From contig JAKUTR010000003.1 of the NCBI GenBank assembly GCA_022448725.1, positions 72,353 to 136,352 of the forward strand: a DNA stretch of 64,000 nt. Reading direction: 5' to 3'. Origin of the DNA: SAR202 cluster bacterium. Lineage in GTDB: Bacteria > Chloroflexota > Dehalococcoidia > Lucifugimonadales > VXLM01. Below, one piece after another: positions 29,600-38,414 of this stretch; within the stretch, counting starts at the first letter, position 1, and each line of letters begins with the position of its first letter. The position numbers and the translations under genes were made by a program. The notes under the pieces are model-generated. The model ran no database searches and was not told the origin of the DNA. It worked only from the letters and a program-made list of their open reading frames with translations.

Positions 29600-30460
29600 A
29601 TGAAGGTGATTCGTGGACTCTTGTCACGTACGTTTTTTGTGGCCGTTGCCATGCTCGCACCTCTGCTGGTAGTAGCATGCAACGAACAAGACGATCCTTT
29701 TGAGTTCGGTGAACGGATGAATACTCCCACTCCCACAGCAGACGGGACTTCTTCGGAGAATGGAGTCACATCAAAAGAGGCTCAAGCTTCACCGACTCCA
29801 CTTCCAACCCTTGCCCCAGCAGCTGCAGTCGCCACCGTAGAAGCAAGAGAAACTGCACATCTCGCATCTCTCTTTCCAGAGTCAAAGGGTGATATCAAAA
29901 TGGCTGAGTGGGACCACAAGCCTCTTCAGTTCGAGAACGCACTAATCGGTTATTTCCTTGTGTACGGTTATGACTGGAACATCGAAATCATCCCGACCGA
30001 ACAAGACAACTATCAAAAGGCCCTGGAAAAGGCTGAGATTGACGTGGTGATAGAGTTCGATCGGTCATCCGCAGGTGATTGGTACAAGACCCACATAGAT
30101 AATGGTGCTATTACAGATCTTGGCTCCATGAATAGTTCACAGGACAACAATCGTATAGTGATTCACTCCGGTCTAGCTAAGCGTGCCCCAGAAGCAGCTG
30201 AGTTGATGCGTACGGTACGGCCATCACCAGAATTGATTGATAAGCTTTCGAGTTCAATCTCCAGTGGACGCATAGGAATTAAGCCGACGGTTGCCGTCAT
30301 AAAATTCCTCAAGGAAAACGAAGAAACCTGGAGAAAATGGCTTGAGCCTGAAGTAGGGGAAAAAATAATCGCAGCTGTTAAAGGTGGCAAGATCAGCCTA
30401 GTCAATCAGAAGTGTATCCCTGCTGGTGGGTCTGGTGGCGCAGGCAGTCCTAACTGTTAG
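29600..30460 (+). CDS. substrate-binding-type lipoprotein, paralog of 18249-19037
   Basis: A 286-residue predicted lipoprotein with lipobox 'LVVAC' (Cys27) and a Thr/Pro linker. The core lines up with the 18.2-kb protein: 'IKMAEWDHKPLQFENALIGY' against 'IRIAAWEHNQIDLINQLVGY', then 'AGDWYKTHIDNGAITDLGSM', 'NRIVIHSGLAKRAPE' and 'GRIGIKPTVAVIKFLKENE'. Two C-terminal Cys are again separated by a short Gly/Ser segment ('KCIPAGGSGGAGSPNC'). No ABC permease or ATPase gene is nearby. It probably binds a small ligand at the outer face of the membrane as a receptor or scavenging protein; the fold is inferred from local resemblance to OpuAC-like domains. Confidence 0.8.
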   Translation: MKVIRGLLSRTFFVAVAMLAPLLVVACNEQDDPFEFGERMNTPTPTADGTSSENGVTSKEAQASPTPLPTLAPAAAVATVEARETAHLASLFPESKGDIKMAEWDHKPLQFENALIGYFLVYGYDWNIEIIPTEQDNYQKALEKAEIDVVIEFDRSSAGDWYKTHIDNGAITDLGSMNSSQDNNRIVIHSGLAKRAPEAAELMRTVRPSPELIDKLSSSISSGRIGIKPTVAVIKFLKENEETWRKWLEPEVGEKIIAAVKGGKISLVNQKCIPAGGSGGAGSPNC

Positions 30461-30567
30461 TAACAGAGAGAACCCGAGTCATTCTCAAAGATAAGGTCTT
30501 TTAATTAGAGCTAACCAAATCCGACATCGAGGTTCCCCTTTAAGAAATCTCGGTGTAGGATATCGCG

Positions 30568-30942
30568 ATGCAAACCAGCCAAAATCATTGGATGCAATCT
30601 GAGTCCTCCGACCAACGGTACACTCAGGCGATCCACGATGGAGACGGCCTGATAACGCGACGGCCGTTTTTCCGTGAGGCCAGTTCTCTTCCAATTAATA
30701 TAGAGGTCTGGGAACTTGAACCCGGCGCGAGTGAAGGGACGCACACACACTCGGGCGATGGCTCTCTCGAAGAAATCTACTACTTCCTCCAGGGAACTGG
30801 GGAGATGGATATCGAAGAAGAGGTGGTCTCCATCAAGTCAGGTGATGCGATAATGGTACCCCCCGGCGTAGATCATGGCTTCCGCAATACTGGCAAAGAT
30901 ATGTTGAAACTCGTAATCGTTTGGGGCAAGCCAACGGAGTAA
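30568..30942 (+). CDS. cupin-domain protein
   Basis: A 124-residue single-domain cupin. The metal-binding motif 1 is 'EGTHTHSGDGSLEEIYYFLQ', with two His and a later Glu, and motif 2 is 'MVPPGVDHGFRNTG' with the last His. These form a mononuclear metal site. Function ranges from isomerase to dioxygenase to sensor and cannot be assigned. It is immediately upstream of, and likely co-transcribed with, the SelA-fold PLP enzyme and the second HpcH-type protein, so a role in sugar-acid processing is plausible. Confidence 0.85.
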   Translation: MQTSQNHWMQSESSDQRYTQAIHDGDGLITRRPFFREASSLPINIEVWELEPGASEGTHTHSGDGSLEEIYYFLQGTGEMDIEEEVVSIKSGDAIMVPPGVDHGFRNTGKDMLKLVIVWGKPTE

Positions 30943-30947
30943 CTACT

Positions 30948-32096
30948 TTGAGCATAGGGACTAGTCACAATATATACGACAAGTTGGGTGTTAAGCGTAT
31001 TGTAAACGCCGCTTCTTGGCGAACTATCATGGGAGGTAGCTTAATGCCACCTGCCGTCATTGAAGCCATGGCTCAGGCGGCCCAATCATTTGTCGATGTG
31101 GATGATCTAAACGCGCGGGCAGGGGAAACCATCGCAAGATTAACTGGCGCAGAGGCTGGTCTGGTAACCGCGGGCTCGGCTGCGGGGATGCTACTAGAAG
31201 CAGCAGCATGCATGGCCGGCACAGACCCAGCAAAGGTCAACCGGCTACCGGACACTAAAGGAATGAAGAATGAAATCATCATCCATAGGGCACACAGGGT
31301 AACGTATGATCGTAGCTTCAGAGGGGCAGGGGCTACATTGGTGGAGATCGGTAATACCCACTCAACCCATGAGTGGGAACTGGAAGATGCAATCACCGAC
31401 AACACTGCTGCAGTAGCCTACGTATTCGGCCCGCCTCCGGGAGGAGCACTACCGTTACCCATGGTTGTCGAGATAGCTCACTCACGAGACGTTCCCGTGG
31501 TAGTGGACGCGGCTGCAATGCTGCCGCCACCTGAAAATCTTACGCGATATTTGGACATGGGGGCAGATATGGTGAGTTTCAGTGGTGGTAAGGGTATCCT
31601 TGGACCACAGTCCACTGGTGTGTTGTGTGGCAGAGCAGACCTGATACAAGCAGCAGTAGCAAACGGTGCACCTAATCAAGGCGTTGGACGAGTAGCAAAG
31701 GTCTGCAAAGAAGAAATTGTAGGACTGGTCACGGCACTTGAGATTTTTGTGGACACAGACCACGATGCAAAAAATGCCCACTGGTCAAATGTGTCGGAAA
31801 ACCTAGCAGACAAGATTGACGATATACCCGGTTTGACTGGCAAATATATACAAGCAATACCCGAGCTTGACGCTTTCGAGAGTGCAACAGCCCGCGTGTT
31901 TGTTTTCCGGGACCACAACTACTCCGGGCCTAGTGAGAGTGAGATTGAAGCCCTCCTTAAAGATGGTGACCCTCCAATCTACGTGTTTAGTGCTGACCAT
32001 AGCAACGGAATTGCTTTGAGCCCAGTCTGTCTGGTGGACGGTGACGATGACATAATCGTGGAACGACTTAAAGAAATCATGAGCAACGCAAGTTAA
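30948..32096 (+). CDS. SelA/DgaE-fold PLP-dependent enzyme
   Basis: A fold-type I PLP enzyme of about 382 residues. Asp187 ('VPVVVDAAA') and Lys215 ('FSGGKGILGPQSTGVLCG') are the cofactor-binding positions. The arrangement 'KLGVKRIVNAASWRTIMGGS' at the start matches the SelA-like family that includes D-glucosaminate-6-phosphate ammonia-lyase. At this length it lacks the larger N-terminal region of true selenocysteine synthase. The open frame begins at a TTG within the cupin gene (30921). I prefer the TTG at 30948, six bases past the cupin stop, with GGAG eight bases before it. A lyase on an amino-sugar acid is inferred and would feed the aldolase-type protein that follows. Confidence 0.8.
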   Translation: MSIGTSHNIYDKLGVKRIVNAASWRTIMGGSLMPPAVIEAMAQAAQSFVDVDDLNARAGETIARLTGAEAGLVTAGSAAGMLLEAAACMAGTDPAKVNRLPDTKGMKNEIIIHRAHRVTYDRSFRGAGATLVEIGNTHSTHEWELEDAITDNTAAVAYVFGPPPGGALPLPMVVEIAHSRDVPVVVDAAAMLPPPENLTRYLDMGADMVSFSGGKGILGPQSTGVLCGRADLIQAAVANGAPNQGVGRVAKVCKEEIVGLVTALEIFVDTDHDAKNAHWSNVSENLADKIDDIPGLTGKYIQAIPELDAFESATARVFVFRDHNYSGPSESEIEALLKDGDPPIYVFSADHSNGIALSPVCLVDGDDDIIVERLKEIMSNAS

Positions 32097-32129
32097 TCGG
32101 GTTATAGAAAACCTACTGAGGAGAGTATC

Positions 32130-32936
32130 TTGGACTTACGTAATCGACGAAACGTACTGCGAGAACTTATCGACGACGGCAAACCTACTATCAGTACCCA
32201 CGTCCACTCAATTTGGCCTGGGATAGCAGAAGTGATCGGACATGCTGGTACGATGGACTACATCGAATTCACAGGACAGTATGCGCCCTGGGACCTCCTC
32301 ACTTTAGAGAACTTTGGGCGTGCCATCGACCTGTTCCCAAATATGTCGTCTATGATGAAACTTGATCAGGAACCTAGGACCTTTCAAGCAGAGCGCGCGG
32401 TTGGTTCGGGTATCCAGAATCTCCTTTTTGCAGATGTCCGTACAGTTCAAGATGCTGAAGAGTGCGTGGCGGCGGTCCGTGCTGAGCATCCGGATACTGG
32501 AGGAATCGCAGGGGTTAAAAGCACTAGAGACATGGGATACGTATACCCTAACGTCACGCTCCAAGACTACGTAGAGGAAACAAAAAAATCGGTCGTGGCG
32601 ATAATGATAGAGAAAAAGATGGCTGTCGAGAACCTGGAAGCTATCCTAGACGTGCCAGGTATCGATATGGTCCAGTTCGGTCCGGGGGACTACTCTATGA
32701 GCATAGGAAGAGCAGAAGATTATCAGCACCCCGAGGTGGCAGCAGCCGAAAAATATACTATTGAGGAATGCTTGAAGCGGGGTATCCGCCCTCGAGCTGA
32801 AATTGGTTCTTGGGAATTAGCCAAACCCTATCTAGACATGGGCATTATTGATTTCTGCGTCAGCAATGACGTCGGTATCATTTTTGACTTCATGCGTGAC
32901 CAGGGTGAACGCCTTGCTAAGTTAATAGGCCGGTAG
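32130..32936 (+). CDS. HpcH/HpaI family protein lacking catalytic His/Arg
   Basis: A 268-residue phosphoenolpyruvate/pyruvate-type TIM barrel starting at TTG with GGAGAG upstream. Metal ligands are kept: Glu161 ('IMIEKKMAVENLEAI') and Asp187 ('QFGPGDYSMSIG'). The catalytic His seen in the 21.8-kb paralog ('MEHGG') is replaced by 'IEFTGQYAP', and the catalytic Arg position is 'MMKLDQEP'. It therefore probably uses a different chemistry or substrate from typical HpaI aldolases. It follows the PLP enzyme by 33 bases, which suggests a common pathway. Confidence 0.82.
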   Translation: MDLRNRRNVLRELIDDGKPTISTHVHSIWPGIAEVIGHAGTMDYIEFTGQYAPWDLLTLENFGRAIDLFPNMSSMMKLDQEPRTFQAERAVGSGIQNLLFADVRTVQDAEECVAAVRAEHPDTGGIAGVKSTRDMGYVYPNVTLQDYVEETKKSVVAIMIEKKMAVENLEAILDVPGIDMVQFGPGDYSMSIGRAEDYQHPEVAAAEKYTIEECLKRGIRPRAEIGSWELAKPYLDMGIIDFCVSNDVGIIFDFMRDQGERLAKLIGR

Positions 32937-32938
32937 CA

Positions 32939-33304
32939 TCAGGCTACTCCCAATTCGTGTAATCTAGCATCATCGATACCGAAGTGGTGCGCGACCTCGT
33001 GGACTACGGTAATGCGTATCTCTTCGACCATCTGCTCCTCAGACTCACAAATCATCTCAATAGACCCCTGAAAGATCGTGATTCGATCGGGAAGTACTCG
33101 CACGTAATCGTGTCTTTCCGTAAGCGGTACGCCCTCGTAGAGCCCTAGGAGTACGTCCTCGTCAGTTAATGAATGTGTCTTCAGTTGAGCAGTCGTAGGC
33201 CAATCCTCAACAATAACGTCAACATTCTCGAGGTAAGCTCGGAATTCTTGAGGTATCGCGCTCAATACACGCCGGACCAATCTCTCGAATGTAGTACGTT
33301 CCAT
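32939..33304 (-). CDS. small zincin metallopeptidase family protein
   Basis: A 121-residue protein of the zincin-like metallopeptidase family (PF06262 type). The zinc motif is 'VVHEVAHHFGIDD' at residues 101-112, with the HExxH histidines 102 and 106 and a downstream Asp as third ligand. The N-terminal part contains 'VIVEDWPTTAQL', usual in this family. It is convergent with the HpcH-type gene, two bases from its stop. The cellular substrate of this widespread family is not established. Confidence 0.88.
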   Translation of the reverse strand: MERTTFERLVRRVLSAIPQEFRAYLENVDVIVEDWPTTAQLKTHSLTDEDVLLGLYEGVPLTERHDYVRVLPDRITIFQGSIEMICESEEQMVEEIRITVVHEVAHHFGIDDARLHELGVA

Positions 33305-33408
33305 TCTTCACATTCTAGCAGGGACTCACCTTAGAACTTTGGGAGTGGTAGTTTCCTAGATATAAACGGATTCTAGAAAACAATCACTACTTGTGATAAA
33401 TTGCACAT

Positions 33409-34131
33409 ATGCTTTCGACCGTCTCTACAGGCCCAGCACAACGGGTAGGACGCGGCGGTCTTGCACGCGATGGCGTTCTTGTTGCCTGTGCCATACTCAT
33501 GTTGCTGACTCTCTACCTAGTCTTCTTATGGGTACCAACAGATGCGAATCTCGGTGTGTCACAACGTATCCTGTATTTTCATGTACCCTTGGCAATCCTG
33601 TCTCTTATATCCATCGTTGTAGTAGCGATAGCAAGTGCGGTGCACCTGGCCAGAAAGGATGAGAGGTCTGATGCAATTGCTTACGCGTCTGCCGAGGTCG
33701 GTATTGTCTTCTGTACTCTAGCAATAGTTACTGGTGCTATCTGGGCGAAGCCAGTATGGGGTGTTTGGTGGACTTGGGACCCGAAACTCACCCTAACCCT
33801 AGTACTGTGGTTTGTATACGCTGCATACATGATGTTAAGAGCCTATGGTCCCAAAGGCTCTCAGGGTGCTAGATATGGATCGGTTCTGGCTCTTGTGGGA
33901 GCTATCGATGCTCCAATCGTCTATTACGCAGCGGAGTTATGGCGCTCCACTCACCCAAGTCACGTAATCGGAGTTTCTGCCGAATCAGGTTCACTCCCAC
34001 CTGAAATGGCCATCGGATTAATAATATCTCTATTGGCATTTTCTCTACTTTTTACTCACCTGATTATTGAGCGATATGTTCTACGACGTGCGGAAACAGG
34101 CGTCGACGAAATTTTTCGGAGTTTCACATGA
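33409..34131 (+). CDS. ccmC: cytochrome c maturation protein CcmC (heme handling)
   Basis: A 240-residue inner-membrane protein of six segments with the tryptophan-rich heme-binding loop 'WGVWWTWDPKLT' (117-128) and flanking histidines (His58 in 'YFHVP', and one in 'STHPSHV'). In System I maturation, CcmC presents heme to CcmE. It is the first gene of a tight ccmC-ccmD-ccmE group and overlaps the next gene by four bases. The remaining export genes ccmA and ccmB lie separately at 38.8-40.2 kb. ccmF, ccmG and ccmH are not in the window. Confidence 0.93.
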   Translation: MLSTVSTGPAQRVGRGGLARDGVLVACAILMLLTLYLVFLWVPTDANLGVSQRILYFHVPLAILSLISIVVVAIASAVHLARKDERSDAIAYASAEVGIVFCTLAIVTGAIWAKPVWGVWWTWDPKLTLTLVLWFVYAAYMMLRAYGPKGSQGARYGSVLALVGAIDAPIVYYAAELWRSTHPSHVIGVSAESGSLPPEMAIGLIISLLAFSLLFTHLIIERYVLRRAETGVDEIFRSFT

Positions 34132-34406
34132 AAATGTACCACCTAGTAATAAAATTAATAGTTCCCATCATCCTTGGGGCAATCGCTGTGGCCCATCCTA
34201 CAGTTGTGTATGCTCAAGAAGGTACTGGCTCTTCCAATCCAGAGGCAAACTTACCATTCTTATTCGCTGTTTATACCATTACCTGGGCAGGATTCTTTGC
34301 GTACCTATTCTTCATATCGCGACGACACCGAGAACTACGAAATGAGATAGAATCTCTTAAGCTAGAACGCTCAAATGAGCCGGAAAACCAATCGGATTCG
34401 GAGTGA
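34128..34406 (+). CDS. ccmD: CcmD-like small membrane protein
   Basis: A 92-residue protein with an N-terminal signal-like segment ('PIILGAIAVAHPTVVYAQ') and then a second membrane helix, 'FLFAVYTITWAGFFAYLFFI', followed by a basic coiled-coil tail, 'SRRHRELRNEIESLK'. This one-helix plus basic-tail pattern, placed between ccmC and ccmE, is that of CcmD-type accessory proteins that help release holo-CcmE. The N-terminal extension makes it longer than usual CcmD. The four-base overlap with ccmC suggests translational coupling. Confidence 0.8.
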   Translation: MKMYHLVIKLIVPIILGAIAVAHPTVVYAQEGTGSSNPEANLPFLFAVYTITWAGFFAYLFFISRRHRELRNEIESLKLERSNEPENQSDSE

Positions 34407-34413
34407 TCTCGGT

Positions 34414-34872
34414 ATGACAGGACCAACAGATCCGGCATTTGACCCACTTCCGACTAAGCCTGAGTCGAATAACTTCAATCACCGGCTAAAACTTTTAATG
34501 GGCCTCACTGTAGTTTTGGGCGCCCTAGCATTCCTAGGCTTCACTGCATTTCAAAGCGCAACCGTCTATTTCTACACGGTCAACGAGATTACGGAGGTCG
34601 GCCCCACTGAAGAAGGCCGAACGGTACGAGTAAGCGGCAAACTTGTACCAAATTCTTTTAGCCGTGAACAGAACTCAACGATGGCACGTTTTGTGTTAAA
34701 AGATAAGGATACCGAGGTCACACTCACTGCACTGCATGATGGCGTGGTACCAGACCTATTTTTTAACGATCACTCAGAAATTATACTCGAAGGCAAGTAT
34801 GGTGTAGATGGCGTTTTTCATAGCGATAACGTCATTGTGAAATGCCCATCGAAATATGTAGCCGCAGGGTAA
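34414..34872 (+). CDS. ccmE: heme chaperone CcmE, CxxxY type
   Basis: A 152-residue membrane-anchored periplasmic heme carrier. One N-terminal helix ('LMGLTVVLGALAFLGF') is followed by the OB-fold domain, with 'VRVSGKLVPNSFSREQNST' and 'ALHDGVVPDLFFNDHSEIIL'. The heme-attaching residue, His in the classic 'HxxxY', is Cys144 here ('VKCPSKY', with Tyr148), the variant known from archaea and some Desulfovibrio (System I*). The track frame opens earlier, inside ccmD; the ATG at 34414, eight bases after the ccmD stop, is the sensible start. Confidence 0.9.
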   Translation: MTGPTDPAFDPLPTKPESNNFNHRLKLLMGLTVVLGALAFLGFTAFQSATVYFYTVNEITEVGPTEEGRTVRVSGKLVPNSFSREQNSTMARFVLKDKDTEVTLTALHDGVVPDLFFNDHSEIILEGKYGVDGVFHSDNVIVKCPSKYVAAG

Positions 34873-34936
34873 CCGTTCGCTCCACTACCATCGCATCAAA
34901 GGTAAATTAGAGTATCTGTAAGAGCTTCATCAGGTA

Positions 34937-35809
34937 TCACGTCAATAACTCAAGCCGCTTCTTCGCCTCAATATAGATATCATTATTCAACGGCCCTTGT
35001 GAAGCTGCATGAACGTTCGCACGAATGTGATCTAGGTTCTGAGTCCCCACGATAACCGTGTCTATCTCGGGGTGTGAAAGTGTGTATCTAAGCATGAAGG
35101 TCGTTGGCGTCTCACCCTCTTGGCAAAGATCGCCTAGCCCTGCCTTCTCCCACAGTGCCCATCGATCCGGAGTACCCTTACCTTCTCCTGGGTGACCTTT
35201 TGCAACTCCACCTCGAATAATGGTCCCCATCCCCGCCTTTGAAGCATCGGTAATCTGCGTCTCATTTTCTTGAGAGAAGGCGGAATAGGGAATCTGAAAA
35301 ACATCAAAACTTCCCCACTCAGTGTAGGTTTCTATATGAGGTGTACTTGTAGACGCACCAATCCACCGTACTTTACCCTCATCTCTCATCCTGATAAGCG
35401 CTTCTAGCGATTCCTCTTGATTGAGGTCATCAGGCGTTGCACCATGGAGCTGGACTACATCAACGTAGTCTGTTTGCAATCTTGTAAGACTGCGTTCCAC
35501 TCCGCGCTTCAGATTGTCGGCAGTCCAGTCCCTCCCGCCAGGTATGCAACCACATTTTGTGGCAAGGGTAAACTCAGAGCGGCGACCGGAAATAAACCTT
35601 CCTATAAAGTCCTCCGACCTACCATAGCAGTCTGCAGTGTCAATAAAAGTGATGCCCTGATCAAGCACACGATTCAGTAGAATCTCGGCGTCCGTATCTT
35701 CAATCGGCCATTTTATGCTTGAGTCACGCAACTCCATAGCGCCAAATCCAAGGCGTGTGACCTCAACAGTAGTTCGTCCAAGCTTAGACGTCGGAAGCTG
35801 CACTGACAT
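34937..35809 (-). CDS. aldo/keto reductase
   Basis: A 290-residue aldo/keto reductase of the AKR11/13-like type. Catalytic residues, numbered from the TTG one codon before the ATG, are Asp58 and Tyr63 ('TFIDTADCYGR'), Lys86 ('ATKCG') and His123 ('QLHGATP'). The cofactor region is 'TVIVGTQNLDHIRANV'. It differs from the one at 0.3 kb in most positions. It sits beside korB, 14 bases after that gene's stop on the same strand. The substrate is unknown. Confidence 0.9.
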   Translation of the reverse strand: MSVQLPTSKLGRTTVEVTRLGFGAMELRDSSIKWPIEDTDAEILLNRVLDQGITFIDTADCYGRSEDFIGRFISGRRSEFTLATKCGCIPGGRDWTADNLKRGVERSLTRLQTDYVDVVQLHGATPDDLNQEESLEALIRMRDEGKVRWIGASTSTPHIETYTEWGSFDVFQIPYSAFSQENETQITDASKAGMGTIIRGGVAKGHPGEGKGTPDRWALWEKAGLGDLCQEGETPTTFMLRYTLSHPEIDTVIVGTQNLDHIRANVHAASQGPLNNDIYIEAKKRLELLT

Positions 35810-35823
35810 CAATCAACTCTCGG

Positions 35824-36690
35824 CTAGGAAGTATACGAGTTCAGCATCTCCTGGGGCGTCCTGACTCTAGCGTTTGCATTCATCTTCTCCACTCGTTTTT
35901 CAAGTGGAAGCTTCGGTTCGGCTTGATAGACTACCCCAAGAGGAACTCCACCTTGCTCCACTATTCCATTCGCAGCCCTAATATCGCGTGTGTCATGGCT
36001 ATCAGGTATATCCCATGCAAGCCCGGGGATCCCTTCTCGAGGTTTACCTTTCAGTTCCTGGTACGTATCGTTAAATTCAGTGCACGGAGACTGTACATGG
36101 ACGATGGAAAAACCGGGATACTCCATTGCATCATAGACCATACCCGCAAGATCTTTAATTTTACTAGACATGGCAGAGGCAACATGAGACACACCGTAAG
36201 TTAAATATAGTTTGAGCGCGTTTAGACCCTCTTCAGGTTTACCGTAAGGAGTTGAACTAGTGACCATCCCCAACTCACTAGTCGGGGAACTTTGACCTTT
36301 CGTAAGTCCGTACACAGCATTATCCATGATTACGGCGGTTACGTTTAAGTTGCGCTGCGCCTGCGGTGCAATGTGTTCCATTCCTATACTGAGAAAGTCA
36401 CCATCACCTGCCACAACCACAACGTTCAACTCAGGACGTGCCATCTTAGTGCCAAATGCAATGGGGAGAGATCGTCCATGCAGACCATGGATCCCAAAGG
36501 GTTGTGGCCCTTCAAGTAAATGAACCATATTTCCAGAGCATCCAATCCCCGCAACTACAACCGTATTCTCGATCGGTTCTTCCGTATCAGTGAGGCGACG
36601 GGCCACTGCTTGTTCGAGTGCCCGACGCACCCCAAAATCACCACATCCTGGACACCACTTAAAATCATACTCTGGGTTTTTATCTGTCAT
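35824..36690 (-). CDS. korB: 2-oxoacid:ferredoxin oxidoreductase, beta subunit
   Basis: A 288-residue thiamine-diphosphate subunit. 'WCPGCGDFGV' at residues 12-21, 'VVAGDGDFLSIGMEHIAPQA' and 'DNAVYGLTKGQSSPTS' are the TPP/Mg and active-site motifs of the KorB/PorB family. The start codon overlaps the korA stop by four bases, so translation is coupled. With korA it makes the two-subunit enzyme that converts 2-oxoacids such as 2-oxoglutarate, or the reverse, using ferredoxin. Substrate preference between 2-oxoglutarate, pyruvate and branched 2-oxoacids is not decidable here. Confidence 0.93.
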   Translation of the reverse strand: MTDKNPEYDFKWCPGCGDFGVRRALEQAVARRLTDTEEPIENTVVVAGIGCSGNMVHLLEGPQPFGIHGLHGRSLPIAFGTKMARPELNVVVVAGDGDFLSIGMEHIAPQAQRNLNVTAVIMDNAVYGLTKGQSSPTSELGMVTSSTPYGKPEEGLNALKLYLTYGVSHVASAMSSKIKDLAGMVYDAMEYPGFSIVHVQSPCTEFNDTYQELKGKPREGIPGLAWDIPDSHDTRDIRAANGIVEQGGVPLGVVYQAEPKLPLEKRVEKMNANARVRTPQEMLNSYTS

Positions 36691-38414
36691 ACTAAGGCAC
36701 CTTCTTTAGCATCCACCTGAATCCTATTAAGAATCCTCTGACGTAGTTCGCCCACCTTAAAAGGTAAGCCTGTGTATTGTGTCAACGATTCTGCATTTAC
36801 ACCCTGGGTTCGTAGGATTGAAGAGAACTGTCCTTGATAGTTGAGTTCCGGCACAATCACCAAATCTTTGGTTCGCAACTCTTCCAAAAGTCGAGACGGC
36901 AGGGGGTTGAGAAACATAGTGTAGTACCAGCTAAGCTCAGTATCGCCATTCCCCTGAATTTCGTTCCATGCTTCCCGAGCAGGACCTTTTGATCCTCCCC
37001 AGGGCATAACTGCTATACCAGCCTCTGTGTTGTCAGACTCGTAATCCCCATCTTCAAGCAGCTTAAGCTTACCAAAACGTCGTTCCGTCATTTGAACATG
37101 CCGCTCCGGCAGGTGCGTAGTGTCACCCATTCCATCATGTTCGCTCGCATTAGCAACATAGCTACCGGGCCCACCAGGTACAGGGAAGGGACCTAATTCC
37201 CTCGATTCATATCTGTGGTAGCTATCAGAACCATTATTGCTTACGTAGATATTACGGTTCTCCACCGGAATTTTTGACAGATCAGGTTTACGAATGTTCT
37301 GATTCCGCCCTTCAAACGCATGCTCGCTGAGAAGGATTACAGGGCCTTGATAACGCTCAGCCCAGTTGAATGCAGCTATAGCGGCGTAAAAACACTCCTC
37401 CACTGACCCAGCTGCGATGACTGGTAAACTAACGTCACCATGCGCGGGGTGCATCGCTTGATACAAATCGGATTGCTCAGTTTTGGTAGGTAGACCGGTT
37501 GCAGGTCCTCCTCGTTGTACATCACACACTACAATAGGGATTTCAGCCATCCAAGCAAGACCTAGCCCTTCACTCATCAGGGAGAATCCAGGTCCTGCTG
37601 TCGCCGTCATTGACTTCTTACCAGAGTAACCCGCCCCGATTATCGCATTAATTGCCTCAATTTCAGAACTCACCTGGTAAACAAAGCGGTCTTCCCCAAC
37701 ATAGTGCTGCTGCATCCACATCAAGATGGTTGTCGCAGGCGATATGGGATATCCCGCATAAAAGTTTAGACCAGCATGAGCAGCTCCTAGACTGATTGCC
37801 TCATTCCCATTCAAGAAAAGCTGTTCGTAATCAGGTTTTTCCGGGGGAGCCAGTTCGCCGAGAGCGAATCCACTCTTAACAGCCTCTTCCCGACCAAGCG
37901 TCAGACCATGAATATTTTGTGGTATCGTCTTTTCACCGTAGCGTTGTACATTAGCATATCGCTTGCTAACAAAGTCTTCGAGAATCGACTGAGGCATGCT
38001 CATCAAACCCGCTAAACAGCCCATAACCACCATGTTGGCCGCTCGCTGGTTACCCGTTGACTTACCAAGCTGTTCAAAAGGAACACCTAGGCTGCGGCCA
38101 TCATCCGGGAGTTCTAGCATCTTCGAATCATAGACCACCACACCCTCATCACTCACATCATCCTTATGGGTTTCATACGCGTACTCGTTGAAGGCGACCA
38201 GTACGTCTAATTTGTCGCCTCGGCTGAGGACTGGCGTCGTGGAAACACGAACTTGAAACCAAGTCGGCCCGCCAGTGATCTGAGAAGGGAAAGTAGCAAA
38301 TGTCTGGGCATGGTACCCAGCTTGGACGTTCGCCGCGGCAAAACCTTGCGCTGCAGTTTGGAAGCCTTGGCCTCCCTCACCAGCAAACCGAATCACGAAG
38401 TCTGTCTTCTTCAA
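36687..38414 (-). CDS. korA: 2-oxoacid:ferredoxin oxidoreductase, fused gamma-alpha subunit
   Basis: A 575-residue protein starting at TTG with a strong GGAGG five bases upstream. Residues ~1-180 are the gamma domain ('RFAGEGGQGFQTAAQGFAAA', 'ATFPSQITGGP'). Residues ~195-575 are the alpha domain ('AISLGAAHAGLNFYAGYPIS', 'TATAGPGFSLMSEGLGLAWM', 'IPIVVCDVQRGGPATGLPT'). This gamma-alpha fusion is the usual form in aerobic bacteria and Chloroflexota. The pair could run the oxidative or reductive TCA step at 2-oxoglutarate. No ferredoxin gene is visible next to it. Confidence 0.95.
   Translation of the reverse strand: MKKTDFVIRFAGEGGQGFQTAAQGFAAANVQAGYHAQTFATFPSQITGGPTWFQVRVSTTPVLSRGDKLDVLVAFNEYAYETHKDDVSDEGVVVYDSKMLELPDDGRSLGVPFEQLGKSTGNQRAANMVVMGCLAGLMSMPQSILEDFVSKRYANVQRYGEKTIPQNIHGLTLGREEAVKSGFALGELAPPEKPDYEQLFLNGNEAISLGAAHAGLNFYAGYPISPATTILMWMQQHYVGEDRFVYQVSSEIEAINAIIGAGYSGKKSMTATAGPGFSLMSEGLGLAWMAEIPIVVCDVQRGGPATGLPTKTEQSDLYQAMHPAHGDVSLPVIAAGSVEECFYAAIAAFNWAERYQGPVILLSEHAFEGRNQNIRKPDLSKIPVENRNIYVSNNGSDSYHRYESRELGPFPVPGGPGSYVANASEHDGMGDTTHLPERHVQMTERRFGKLKLLEDGDYESDNTEAGIAVMPWGGSKGPAREAWNEIQGNGDTELSWYYTMFLNPLPSRLLEELRTKDLVIVPELNYQGQFSSILRTQGVNAESLTQYTGLPFKVGELRQRILNRIQVDAKEGALV

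Noticed and set aside
30948-32096. Taken as selenocysteine synthase (SelA), which would match the selenoprotein
   Set aside because: It has the SelA-like fold but is short, lacks the N-terminal part of SelA and looks closer to D-glucosaminate-6-phosphate ammonia-lyase; the cupin and aldolase neighbours fit sugar-acid metabolism.
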